In this document: positions 1 to 8,700 of the stretch, one piece after another
Layout: every line of letters starts with the position of its first letter
Position numbering within the stretch: position 1 is the first letter of the stretch
Assembly: GCA_003427395.1 (NCBI GenBank)
Contig: BFEA01000496.1
Span: 719,290 to 743,504 of the forward strand
DNA: 24,215 nt
Direction: 5' to 3'
Source: Chara braunii
Lineage: Eukaryota; Streptophyta; Charophyceae; Charales; Characeae
Program-made: the position numbers and the translations under genes
Notes under the pieces: model-generated
What the model saw: the letters and a program-made list of their open reading frames with translations, nothing else
Told to the model about the DNA's origin: nothing
The model's database searches: none

Positions 1-36
1 GGCCACTTCATGATGTGTCGGCCTCACACTGTGTGG

Positions 37-65
37 GCCCAGGGCGCAACCACCGGGCCCTGGGC
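37..65. repeat. GC-rich hairpin
   Basis: GCCCAGGG at 37-44 is perfectly complementary to CCCTGGGC at 58-65 across a 13-nt spacer. No coding context surrounds it and no function is evident. Confidence 0.5.
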
Positions 66-69
66 TCTT

Positions 70-305
70 AGCTGTTTGACGCAGTAACTGTTGCTGTCTC
101 TGGAGCTTCAAGATGCCCAGGGAGTGTGCAACTGTTTGACGCAGTAACTGTTGCAGTAACTGTTGCTCACATTGCACTTCAACCGACCGGAGTGCTCAAC
201 TGTTTGACGCAGTAACAGTTGCAGCACTCCAGTTGGTTGAAGTGCAACTGTTTCAGTAACTGTTGCTCACATTGCACTTCAACCAACTCGAGTGCTGCAA
301 CTGTT
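70..305. repeat. Nested direct and inverted repeat cluster
   Basis: The word CTGTTTGACGCAGTAACTG starts near 72, 132 and 200, the last with ACAG at its end. A shortened form missing GACG follows at about 247. A second word, GCACTTCAACC...GAGTGCT, occurs at 174-196 and 274-296, and its reverse complement lies at 223-245. The segment can therefore fold as two overlapping cruciforms. It carries no ORF and resembles a subterminal region of a DNA transposon or a small satellite, but no element boundary is visible. Confidence 0.7.
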
Positions 306-894
306 GGATACCGACATCGGAAAATGCTGAGATAAGGGCGTCTTATGGCTAATATTCAGGCCCGCCTTCGCTTAGGGCGGGCATGAGGCTTGTGGGGGGC
401 CACAGCCCAGATCGTGTGCATGTTGCCTAGGGGGCCGTGAGTGTGCATGTTGGCTAGCCTAAGGGCCCCGTGAGGGTACATTCCTCAGGTTAGTTAAAAT
501 ATTATGTACCCTGGGCATTTTTTTGTCTGAGTTTCTCTGTTGAGAACTTGAGATCCCTCCTTCTGTTTGGTAATCCCAAGTATCTCTCGTTTGTGATACT
601 CCTATCTCCACCGATGTTCCTGAAGGAATCTGGACTATCGTCTGCCATTTGTAGAGAGGGGTCGTGCTGTCTGATCAATTTGTTTTCAAAGATTATCCGA
701 TGTAGGAGTTGTGGTTCCGAGGTTGGTTCAGCTATCATTGTGATTTTAGTTTATTAAGGCGGAAAGTATATTTTTCCAGATTTCGGTCTTTTGTTCTTCT
801 TTTTCTTCTTTGCTGTTTCATTAATATATTCTTATTGTTCTTCTTCAGACAATTTGCCGGCGGTGGTCAGACACATATAGAGATAAATAGATAG
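306..894. other. Unassigned stretch
   Basis: Only short ORFs without recognisable motifs are present. A degenerate duplicate of GTGCATGTTG with neighbouring GGGGCC(G)TGAG occurs around 416-475. Past 740 the strand becomes T-rich. I see no gene here. Confidence 0.5.
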
Positions 895-964
895 ATAGAG
901 AGAGAGAGATTGTTAGAGCTGCCAGATGGCAGCTCGTTAGAAATCGGTTGCCAAGTAGCAGCCC

Positions 965-1196
965 GACAGTAGAGAGAGAGAGAGAGAGAGAGAGAGACCC
1001 GCCTTGCTGAATTTTATTTTATGTTTTGCCAAATGGGGGGCGCGCAACACGTACCACCCTCCCACAATTTTAAATTTGCGACAGTAGAGAGAGAGAGAGA
1101 AGAGAGAGAGAGAGACCTGCCTTGCTGAATTTTATTTTATTTTTTGCCAAATGGGGGGTGCGGAACATGTACCACCCCCTCACAATTTTTATTTTG
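965..1196. repeat. 115-bp tandem duplication with (GA)n heads
   Basis: Two copies begin GACAGTAGAGAGAG at 965 and 1080. Each continues through a GA run, then GCCTTGCTGAATTTTATTTTAT, TTTTGCCAAATGGGGGG and GTACCACC, ending in CACAATTTT. The copies differ by scattered substitutions and GA length. A further GA run lies at about 896-909. Confidence 0.8.
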
Positions 1197-1206
1197 TGAT
1201 TGGGGC

Positions 1207-1225
1207 GGGGGGGGGGGGGGGGGGG
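1207..1225 (+). repeat. Poly-G tract (19 G)
   Basis: An uninterrupted run of 19 G lies directly after the tandem duplication. It is a potential intramolecular G-quadruplex and a likely site of sequencing-length error. Confidence 0.9.
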
Positions 1226-1562
1226 CGCGCATTTTTTTAAGCCCCCTCTGAAAACCAAATATATGACCACTCCCAGTGTCTCTTTTTTTCGGTGGGGGAG
1301 CCAGGGGATGACCTGCACAGGTGGCGCGCGTGCCCCGATGGCCGGCGTGTGGCTCTGCCTGGCCGTGGCATGGCCGTGCGCGAACTCGGCCGCAGGGTAG
1401 CGGCCTAGGTGTCACATAGGTAGGACTGAATGAGGAAGCAGAGCTTGATGCGATCCTTGTGGGAGAGGGGTCATCTCTCATCAGGATATACTCTGCAAGC
1501 TCAAGCCAGACTTAGTCTTTGCCGTATGCACCGAACATGGTCGTTATAGGCTATTTGACCAA

Positions 1563-1567
<5 letters not shown>

Positions 1568-1610
<43 letters not shown>

Positions 1611-1626
1611 CACACACACACACACA
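1568..1626. repeat. (CA)n microsatellite
   Basis: About 59 bp of CA dinucleotide repeat, interrupted once by CG near 1603. It creates a poly-Cys/Val pseudo-ORF on the minus strand that is not a gene. Confidence 0.95.
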
Positions 1627-2185
1627 AAACCACGATTATGCGATGCATACATATGATGTCGCCATGCACCATGAAAAAGGATGCGGAAAAGACGAGGGCA
1701 AAATCTTTCTCACACACTGCGTGTTTGAACATTGAACATAACAATGGCAACGCGTCTTGCAATAGGAGTTGGATGAACTACGACGTTCATAAAAAAAGAC
1801 ATGCTGGCAGATAAACTTTCCATTACCACGTGGGGATCAACACAGCCGCTATGGAGAATGCAGTCCTTTACCGACACAACGTAACAGTGAGACGACTAAT
1901 TATGAAACAGGCCGACCAAGCCACCAACGGAGGCAATAACAACGTGCGAAAGAATCATAGAAACAAAACACAAACATTGATAATACACTATACCCAACAG
2001 AACTGTGACGAACCGTTCCAAAACAGGAAGGACACACGTATCTCCAGGGATCTCATTTTCGAATAATGAGTCCAACGACACACGACTCCATTGTTCCATC
2101 AATCAGTCTTGCGTGCAACCCCCCCCCCCCTCCCCCTCCTCCTCCTTCGTGCACGACATACTAATGAACTGGAAGAAGGACGTTG
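1627..2185. other. Unassigned flank of the Harbinger remnant
   Basis: No motif-bearing ORF is visible. A pyrimidine tract of about 30 nt (C run, then TCC repeats) lies at 2119-2148. This stretch is downstream of the transposase stop and should hold the 3' end of the element, but I could not identify a terminal inverted repeat with a TWA target duplication. Confidence 0.4.
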
Positions 2186-3082
2186 CTACTTGCCTGTCAT
2201 CCACTTCGTCAATGCATCCATCAGAGTGAGCGGTTTACCTGTGGAATTCTCTCTATGCACACCGGTCTTAGGGGTCGCTGAGGTCCGTGCGACGGTGGAT
2301 TCCGTCGAGTTCACCTCCCACAACAGAAAATTGTCAAATGGAATGCCTGCGTCGATGAGGATGTTGTGGAGAATGCAAACGGCAACGAACTGCTGTGACA
2401 GTGGCTCCATATTCGTCTTGTGCGTACACAGGAACAGTCTCCACATCCCCTTCAGCCTGTCCAAAGCCCTTTCCACAGCCTCTCTCGCCACCTTCTGCCT
2501 ATTGTCGAAGCGCTCCTCCACATAGTGTTGACCAATGCCTCCATATGGAACAACTATCCATTGCGAAGGGGGACAGCCATTGTCGCCCAGCAAGTACATG
2601 TTCATTTGCACTTGGATGGGGAGCATCACTGGTGGCCCCAAGAAAAGATTGCCAGCCTCCGCATGAGCCCACAAACTTGATAGCTGGATCAGCTTGAGGT
2701 CGTAACAACTTCCTAGATACCCCATGTGAACGTCCAGCACATGCAAATTCAGATCGGCGACTACCTGTGCGATAACTGAGAAACAATGTTTTCGATTGTT
2801 GTAGTCCTCGTTGGGGGTGTTCGTCGGCTTGTCGTTGTAGACAGGAGTACAGTCAATGCACTCGTGGCAGTTCGGGAATCCTTTGTCAGTGAATCCTCGA
2901 AGGATGACGAACTTGCACAACCCCGTTGGCCATGATATCTTCTCCCGATATTCCGTCAGCAGCGCCACCATTACGTCCCCCATCGCCACCAGCCCACAAG
3001 CTCTCCTGATCCCGAGGTTGCATGTGTTGATGTCGTACATCTCCCCGGATGCCCACCTGTATAACGCATAAGCACGATGTGA
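2186..3082 (-). pseudogene. PIF/Harbinger-type DDE transposase, catalytic domain open
   Basis: The longest reliable coding signal in the window is an open frame of about 298 codons (284 from the internal ATG at 3040). Numbering from that Met, the first catalytic Asp is D63 in CIDCTPV after KGFPNC. The second is D153 in LLGDNGCP and the Glu is E190 in VERALDRLKGMWR. These are the DDE positions of the DDE_Tnp_4 (PIF/Harbinger) family. Other family blocks present are FSVIAQVVADL at 87-97, DVHMGYLGSCYD at 103-114 and VCILHNILID at 221-230. The C-terminus (ALTKWMTGK) appears complete. The frame continues upstream of the ATG as SHRAYALYRWASGEM, so 3040 is not the original start. Upstream sequence is scrambled, so this copy is probably not autonomous. 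No Myb/SANT partner gene is visible. Confidence 0.88.
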
Positions 3083-3179
3083 TCAGGCTGTAGCGACTCC
3101 CTATTGAACGTCACACGCCTCGGTTGCGTCATTGTGCGCAGCCTGATCACATCGCTTATGCGTTATACAGGTGGGCATC
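3048..3179. repeat. Inverted repeat inside the transposase pseudogene
   Basis: The arm at 3048-3090 and the arm at 3139-3179 are reverse complements apart from a 2-nt length difference, separated by 48 bp. Both arms carry the transposase segment encoding PDHI...AYALYRWAS, once on each strand. The right arm reads PDHIAYALYRWAS without interruption. The left arm, joined to the catalytic domain, is shifted out of frame at this point. Confidence 0.85.
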
Positions 3180-3480
3180 GTGCTCAGCGATCTCCACCTT
3201 CTCCCTATAGAACGTCACACGCTCAGCGATCTCCATACATGTCACACGGCCAGGTGACAAAGCTTGGGCATCGTGCTCAGCGATCTCCACCTTCTCCCTA
3301 TAGAAAGTCACACGCTCAGCGATCTCCATACATGTCACACGGCCAGGTGACAAAGCTTCAGTGATCTCCTGAAACACACGTCACATCATAGTATCATACG
3401 AAGCTTCTCCCAAAAGTACTTCGTTGCGTCATTGCATTGTTTGAGATCCTCCAACGCCCCACTCATCCTCCTTTTCATCC
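3083..3480 (-). pseudogene. Broken N-terminal region of the same Harbinger transposase
   Basis: Reading leftward from about 3480, the minus strand gives WMKRRMSG, EDLKQCNDATKYFWEKLRM, then a stop, then FQEITEALSPGRV and ERVTFYRE. This is the order I expect for the N-terminal helical region of this transposase type. The path is interrupted by a stop (TGA before WMKRR), a frame break after KLRM, a 93-bp duplication and an inverted copy of the ALYRWAS segment. A one-base offset separates QPDHIV from AYALYRW in the arm joined to the catalytic domain. It is therefore a pseudogene segment rather than a separate gene. Confidence 0.7.
3173..3358. repeat. 93-bp tandem duplication, two copies
   Basis: GGGCATCGTGCTCAGCG begins at 3173 and again at 3266. 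The two 93-bp units are almost identical (for example AGAACGTC versus AGAAAGTC). On the minus strand the unit is exactly 31 codons and includes RVTFYRE and ALSPGRV, so the duplication kept the frame. A third, diverged copy of the CTCCCTAT..GAACGTCACACGC word lies at about 3097-3118. Confidence 0.9.
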
Positions 3481-3960
3481 ATCACTTCGGCGTGGCTCGT
3501 GGAAGAATATCGCAACCCATGGCGCATCAACCTGGAGTGCAGCCTAGATGATGGCCGCAGTATTCAGCCCTTCGACCGGGACTTCATGAGCCGTCTTCCT
3601 CCTCCGTGCACGGATCTGCGCTCCCATGCTGCCCAATGCCATCTCCTGGTGACAGCGAAAGAGCACGGCCGTCACGGCCCGCTGCAACGGCCGTCGCAGC
3701 AGGAGCAGGTGATAACGATGGACCTTTGCGGGGCGCTCACAAGACTGTGCACTAGGTATGACAACCCCACTGCGCCGCTGCAAATGCCCGTTTCCATTGT
3801 TCGCCAGTACGGACACACGTGCCCCACGTTGCCGTCGTCATGTCCAACACCCGATTCAAAATTTGAATTCGAACTGGGGGTTTCATTGGTATTTCTGTTG
3901 TTGTTGTTTTCCCAGTCACCAGCATCTTTCAAGTTTTTCCTGCCTTCAAGTTCGGCAGCT
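3481..3960. other. Possible Harbinger 5' region, no certain gene
   Basis: Both strands hold ORFs here, a plus ORF from 3499 and a minus ORF at 3544-3816. Neither contains a motif I recognise. By position the minus strand could carry the extreme N-terminus or 5' leader of the transposase. Confidence 0.3.
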
Positions 3961-4073
3961 GGACCACACCATCACGAGTTAAAAAGTGGGCAGCGGGGGG
4001 CCAGAAAGAATCGTCCTCGGGAGACCACCCCGAGGATAGGTGGAACGACGAAGTGGAACGACGGAGGAAATTT

Positions 4074-4131
4074 CCTAAACGCCAAAGGAAGACGGGAGAG
4101 GATTTTACCTAAACGCCAAAGGAAGACGAGA
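4074..4131. repeat. 34-bp-period short tandem repeat
   Basis: CCTAAACGCCAAAGGAAGACG occurs at 4074-4094 and 4108-4128, immediately before the larger 129-bp repeat. Confidence 0.8.
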
Positions 4132-4369
4132 GAGGGAAGGAGAAGGAGTAAAACAGAGGGAGAAAGGGTATATGATTATTCGCATTGGGAGGTTCATATC
4201 GATCTGCGAATCAGATCTAAATGGGAGGGGATTAAACCTCGAGAGGCAGAAGACGGGAGAGAGGGAAGGAGAAGGGGTAAAACAGAGGGAGAAAGGGTAT
4301 ATGATTATTCGCATTGGGAGGTTCATATCGATCTGCGAATCAGATCTCAATGGGAGGGGATTAAACCTC
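4121..4369. repeat. 129-bp tandem repeat, two copies
   Basis: Units at about 4121-4240 and 4248-4369 share GAGGGAAGGAGAAGG, AAACAGAGGGAGAAAGGG, TATGATTATTCGCATTGGG and GCGAATCAGATCT, with few differences. The period is 129 bp, a multiple of three. That is why a long open frame runs across it on the plus strand. I do not take it as protein-coding. Confidence 0.9.
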
Positions 4370-4489
4370 TTTATACGTTGTCATGTAATTGCTTGAAGAC
4401 TCAAGGGGGGGGATCGGTAGGGACTTCTTCTAGGGGGATGAACGTGGGAAAGGGGGGAGGTGAAGAACGGTGCAGAGCAGGACTCTGAT

Positions 4490-5060
4490 TCATATGAGGC
4501 GAGGGAGGAAAGCGCGAAGGGATAGGTGATGGCAAACAGTTACAGGTTAAAGGAAGAAGGCACGGAGGAGAGGCAAAGATTGTTTGGGTTGCAACGGGAA
4601 GTTGTGGATGCTCGCATACATGGCGCCGACACAACAAGGAAAAGACACCAAATCAGTTACGCTCGTTTTTATCAAATTATCTCGAATTTTATTGACTTCA
4701 AACATGTAAAAATACCTAAAAGGAGCAAAATACCTATTTTCGTGTTTCTTGCGAAGTTTTGCTTTTAAAGTGCCTTTGAGGCGCTTATTTCTTTTTTTTA
4801 TTTTAATTGCTTCTTTATTGTATGTGGACAGTTGCTTAGGAATCCCAATTCTAAAACCAGTTCAAGATTGAAAAATCCAAAAGCAATATCTACACACAGA
4901 ATTGAATAGGTAAAATCCATACGCCTAATAGCCAGATTCCTTCAGAACATCCACCGAGTTTTTCATGGCAGATTCGGGAACACTCATGTACAAGAAAGGA
5001 CATGTCAGCGAGATGCGTCCGCAAGTTTCAGACTTCCCTACTCCCGAACAAAATTTATAG
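4490..5060. other. Unassigned, increasingly AT-rich
   Basis: Only short ORFs are present. Past 4660 the sequence becomes AT-rich with T runs. I see no RNA gene, repeat or coding motif. Confidence 0.5.
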
Positions 5061-5069
5061 CATGCTCCT

Positions 5070-5410
5070 ACCAGAGAGTGCAAACGGGTAACCGTTGCCT
5101 GCACCCGGCTGTACCCAACTGTAACCGCCAGGTTAAGGGTGGGTATGGGTATCCCCCGAAGGGGGAGTTGGGTATGGGCTGGCACAAAGAAAAGGTGGTG
5201 GTTGTTAGGACGGGCACGATTGCCCTTTTTGGAGATCATGGGTGGGTAGGGGCAGGTAGCGGTAGAGGTAAAAGAAAAAACAGGTATGGGCGGCCAGAAA
5301 AAAAATAGATGGGTATGGGCAGGTACGGGTGGCCAAAAAAAAAAAGGGTGGATACGGTGGGTAGAGGGTCCCATCGGGTAATCGTGGTATACCCGATGTG
5401 AGTCTTCTTC
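5070..5410. repeat. GGGTA-word block with hairpins, possible small TIR element
   Basis: GGGTATGGG, GGGTAGG and GGGTACGGG words recur with occasional inverse CCC words. TCCCCC-GAA-GGGGGA at 5152-5166 is a perfect short hairpin. CATCGGGTA (5372-5380) pairs perfectly with TACCCGATG (5390-5398). The left edge, AGAGTGCAAACGGGTAACC near 5075-5093, loosely resembles the reverse complement of the right edge near 5386-5405. A small TIR transposon is therefore possible. I found no convincing target-site duplication. Confidence 0.5.
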
Positions 5411-5589
5411 CTTTGAAAGCTTTGTATTTTTACTCAAGCGTGACGTTTTTTTCATATTTCAAATTTCTCTCTTCCCATGAAGCAAATATTTTTTCTCGCA
5501 AGGGTGAATTTTATATCTCTTCATTTTTTAATTTTTGTTTGATAAAACTTCAGACTATTTTCATATATGAGTAACCCTGTGTATATAAT

Positions 5590-5660
5590 ATTTATGTGTT
5601 TGTATGGGTGTGTTGTGTGTGCGTGTGTATGTGTGAGAGAGTGTACGTGTGTGAGACAAA
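5590..5660. repeat. Degenerate (TG)n-rich tract
   Basis: An imperfect TG/GTGTGA-rich stretch, a decayed microsatellite. An AATA/ATAATA-rich simple stretch follows at about 5800-5842. Confidence 0.7.
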
Positions 5661-5859
5661 CCGAGGGTGGTTGCATTTGCAGATGCTATACAGGTTGCAT
5701 AGGCTGTTGTAGCACCAGATGTGTCCACAGCAGCATCAGAGTGACAAGATGTAACAACTGTTGATGTTGCGGCAGTGGCTGCAGCAGCTGCCACATCTCG
5801 AAAACAATAAAATAAAATAATAATATTAATAATAATAAAAATTACCACGTCAATTTTGT

Positions 5860-6400
5860 GACGTCCAGGGGGTTGGGGATAGTTGGGGGCAGTTAAGGAC
5901 AACTAAGGTTGTCAGAGGCTGTTAAAAAAAAAAAAAGTTGGGGGAGGTTAAGGACAGTTAGGGACAGTTAGGGGCGGTTAGGTACAATTAGGGGCAGTTA
6001 GGGGCAGTTAGGGGCGGTTGTGGGCGGTTAGGGGAGGGTGCTTGAGGGGTGGTTCTGGGCGGTTAGGCGAGGGTGGGTGATGAGCACAGGTGGTTACGGG
6101 TGGGTGCATACAATTATGGGTAGGTACGGGTGGGTACAGGTAAATAAAAATTGGGTAGGGTAGGGTATGCGGGGTTAACAAAAGGTTTGGGTTCAGGTGG
6201 CCATGGGTAGATTTGATAAAAAATGTTCATGGGTAGGTATGGCCACTTACATGTTGAAGAGGTTCAGGTAGGGTAGGTCTGGGTATACTTTTTTTTTTTT
6301 TAGCAGGTGGAGATAGGTAAAGGTCCGTCAGGCCAGGTGTACAGTGGGTATGGGTGGTTGGCTTTCAAAGAGGGTGTGGTTAGGTCAGGTACAGGCATTC
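5860..6400 (+). repeat. G-rich minisatellite, 10-bp GGGGCRGTTA core
   Basis: From 5870 to about 6030 the plus strand repeats GTTAGGGGCA or GTTAGGGGCG with a 10-bp period, less regular on both sides (GTTAAGGACA, GTTGTGGGCG). From 6060 to 6400 it grades into GGGTGGGTA and GGTAGGGTA words. T10 and A13 runs interrupt it. The edges TGCCTGCACC (5096) and reverse-complemented TGCCTGTACC (6388-6397) match, so the two G-rich blocks may belong to one larger element. Confidence 0.75.
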
Positions 6401-6769
6401 CTTAAAATAACAGTTTTGAACTCTGACTCCTACGTAAGATTATGGATTTTTTAAGAAAAACGAAGAGAACTTCTGAAAATTTCAAAAAACGAAAATAGTT
6501 TGAAGTAGCAGGGTCTCAGCGGCCCTTGATTCCATGCATCCTTCGTCTAAAAAGAAGGTACCCAAAGACCGTTAGAGATCGAAGAGCAAAGAATACAAGA
6601 ATCCAAGGTGTCGGAAGCTCGTTAAAGCACGGAAGTTGGCACGTCACATAGAGGGAAAGAGAGGCAAGGTGCACTGGCTAGGTTTGTGTGAGCCTGTTGG
6701 CTTGACGGTCATCTTGCTCTGTGCATGAGAAAGAGTAAGTGATTGTTCTAGTCGTGAGACGCCGGCTAT
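6401..6769. other. Unassigned stretch upstream of the gypsy remnant
   Basis: No ORF with motifs is present. It could include the 5' LTR or leader of the following retroelement, but I did not find a matching copy downstream of the element. Confidence 0.35.
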
Positions 6770-7364
6770 TTTGACAATGTGACTATGGCGTACAGGAAGT
6801 GGCTAGAAGGCTATAAGTTTGAGTGCTAGAGGCTCTTGGTGCTCTGGACCTTAGTGTCGGGAGAAGGCCCTTGGATCATAACTATTCTAAACTTTGATAG
6901 GAATGAGGGAAAGTTAGAAATTAATGTGGAGGATGGAAGGGCGGCAGAGATGAGAGAGTACTCAAAGTTGCAGGTGGCAATCACATAGGTCAGAAACAAA
7001 GCAAAGATAAAATTTTAACAAGACCAAGTTACCGCTCATCTTGAAGTCGTCATTGCATATCACGAAACAGAGACTTCAACTGAGACTACCGAGAGAGAAC
7101 AACAGGACCTAGGCCGCAATTCACTGGCACAAAGCGAGCAGAATGACGTAGAGACTTATTCCTGGCGCGGACTTAAACAGAGGTGTCGGGACCACCCGCC
7201 AGTTGAGTTTGTGGAGGACGGCCTTGAGGTCAGTTCGCGATGATAGAGGAGTTGAGGCCGTCGCGAGGCGATTACAACCTGAGCAAAGAGAGAAAATAGG
7301 CAGAGCAAAATATTAGCGAGACAAAAGAGAGAGAGAAGGCGGATTAGAAAGAGTCATTCAAGAG
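6770..7364 (+). pseudogene. Gag-like remnant of the Ty3/gypsy element
   Basis: Frame 2 of the plus strand is unusually coherent here, with only scattered stops. It is the same frame as the downstream reverse transcriptase. It reads through EGPWIITILNFDRNEGKLEI and AEMREYSKLQVAI. An acidic, Glu/Gln/Thr-rich and probably helical stretch follows (7020-7240), then a Lys/Arg-rich stretch (AKRENRQSKILARQKRERRR, 7290-7345). I infer Gag from position and composition only. No CCHC knuckle or protease motif was found. Confidence 0.4.
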
Positions 7365-7640
7365 GGGTGGATGTGTTTTTCAAAGATATGATCTAAGTTA
7401 TGCATGATATTTCTCCTAAGATAAGCAATCTCTATATTGGTGATAATCCAGTAAAAGGGTCTGTAGTAAGAGATGAGGTATTGATTGAGAATAGTGTTAG
7501 AAAGTTTATCTGGGAACATTCTAAGGGTGTAAAGTTGGTCCTCGAAAGACTTCAGAAACACAATCTGACCGTCAACGAACCAAAGTTTCTTCTCTTTCAA
7601 GCAGAAGTGACCATGGTAGGCTGCAGATGTTTTTCTTAAA
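7365..7640 (+). pseudogene. Ty3/gypsy reverse transcriptase, palm fragment
   Basis: Frame 2 contains HDISPKISNLYIGDNPVKG, then VRKFIWEHSKGVKLVLERLQ and FLLFQAEVTMVGCRC. This matches the order of the reverse transcriptase palm and the segment after the active site in Ty3/gypsy elements. The active-site box is YIGD where YIDD/FIDD is expected, so one catalytic Asp is replaced by Gly. The fingers and N-terminal half of the domain are missing. The gag-like frame runs into the palm across a probable internal deletion. A stop closes the frame at 7637. Confidence 0.85.
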
Positions 7641-8400
7641 GTAGGAGGCCCGACCAAAAAAAAATGGACAAAATGGTGAACTGACCCATGTCTCTTAAGC
7701 AAGTGACAGACGTTAGGAGCTTATTGGGTGTCTCTGGATTATGGGGGATCTTCATTCCTTATTTTTCTACCCTTGCAGAGCCGCTAAAAGAGATGGTAAG
7801 GCAAAAGGTTGATTTGTAACGGACAAAAAAATGACAAATTGTTGCGAAAGATCTGCGAGAGAAATTGAAAGATGGAAGTGTGGTACTGCGAATACCTTAT
7901 TATGATGACGAGTAGGGAAGACCCTTCATCATCGAGGCAGATGAGAAACCGGATGCTATTGGCGGTGATATACAAAAAGATAAGAATGATAGAGAAAACC
8001 TTGAAGGTTTGATAGCAAAACTTTCAATTTCATTACGAGAAACTATACTCAATTCATAAAATAGTTACAAGTAATCATTTACTCTGTTACGTGTCGTGGA
8101 AGGAGATTTATTTTAAGAACTCATGCATTCGCAGTGATTGGTGCCATGAAAAAAACACCAACAGGTAGATCCGACAGTAAGCAGATAGATTGTTTTTATC
8201 TAAACCTTTGACTTTAAGCTGTAGAAGATTCAAACTGAGAAAAACAGAGCAGATGAATTAAGCCAAATTAAGTGGAGAACAAATAACGATGAAGGCATTG
8301 AGGAAACTATTGAAGAGTCCGCTTTTGTTGATGAATTCTTAAATGAAGAAGATGCTGAAGATTACAAGGCGTCAAACTCAAACAACAAAAGTTTGTGATA
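7641..8400 (+). pseudogene. Ty3/gypsy connection and RNase H region, broken
   Basis: Frame 2 resumes after 7682 with PMSLKQVTDVRSLLGVSGLW, IPYFSTLAEPLKEMV and PFIIEADEKPDAIGGDI (7922-7972). The last is the RNase H entry with its acidic residue. The signal moves to frame 1 at about 8005 (RFDSKTFNFITRNYTQFIK, then RRFILRTHAFAVIGAM). It returns to frame 2 at about 8204 (FDFKL, then KNRADELSQ, the usual end of the domain). An acidic linker EEAFVDEF-like segment follows to about 8395. Several stops and at least two frameshifts show it is dead. Confidence 0.8.
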
Positions 8401-8700
8401 TGAAAAAAGATACTACTGGGTGAAATCTTTGATGCTTATATCTATGAAATGTTTCTTGAGAAAAAGAGAGAAGAAAATAAAAATGAATGGTATATAAGAG
8501 AATCAACGCAGTTGTTGTGGTTGCCCATGAACGAGTGGAAAGTTTCGGTTCAAAGGATGAGGAAGAGATTGAAAAAAATAAGGAACAAATTATGTTTATC
8601 CTTGAAGAATATAATGAAGGAAGTTGGAAAGCAATGGAAAGAGAAAAGATGAATGAATATGACAACAATAATTTTTAAAAAGTTCAGACTCCAGAGTTAA
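8401..8700 (+). pseudogene. Linker between RNase H and integrase, decayed
   Basis: Coherent charged coding sequence passes from frame 1 (EIFDAYIYEMFLEKKREENK, 8425 onward) to frame 3 (VESFGSKDEEEIEKNKEQ, then LEEYNEGSWKAMEREKM) to about 8678. The high Glu/Lys content suggests a coiled or disordered linker. I do not recognise a specific domain. Confidence 0.5.

Noticed and set aside
70-300. CRISPR-like direct repeats
   Set aside because: Spacing is irregular, spacers are themselves repeated and inverted, and the context is eukaryotic transposon-rich DNA.
1137-1481. 114-codon minus ORF with poly-Pro
   Set aside because: It runs through the poly-G tract and the tandem duplication, and the proline run is just the complement of poly-G.
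1544-1762. Minus ORF with a Cys-Val repeat
   Set aside because: It is an artefact of the (CA)n microsatellite.
3499-4488. Long plus-strand ORF of 329 codons
   Set aside because: Its second half is produced by a 129-bp tandem repeat with a period divisible by three. The composition is low-complexity and no domain or start context supports it.
5561-5902. 113-codon minus ORF rich in Ala/Thr
   Set aside because: It crosses a TG-rich tract and an AATA simple repeat, and the composition follows the simple sequence.
5870-6030. Telomere-like array
   Set aside because: The unit is GGGGCRGTTA with a 10-bp period, not TTTAGGG or TTAGGG, and it is internal and irregular.
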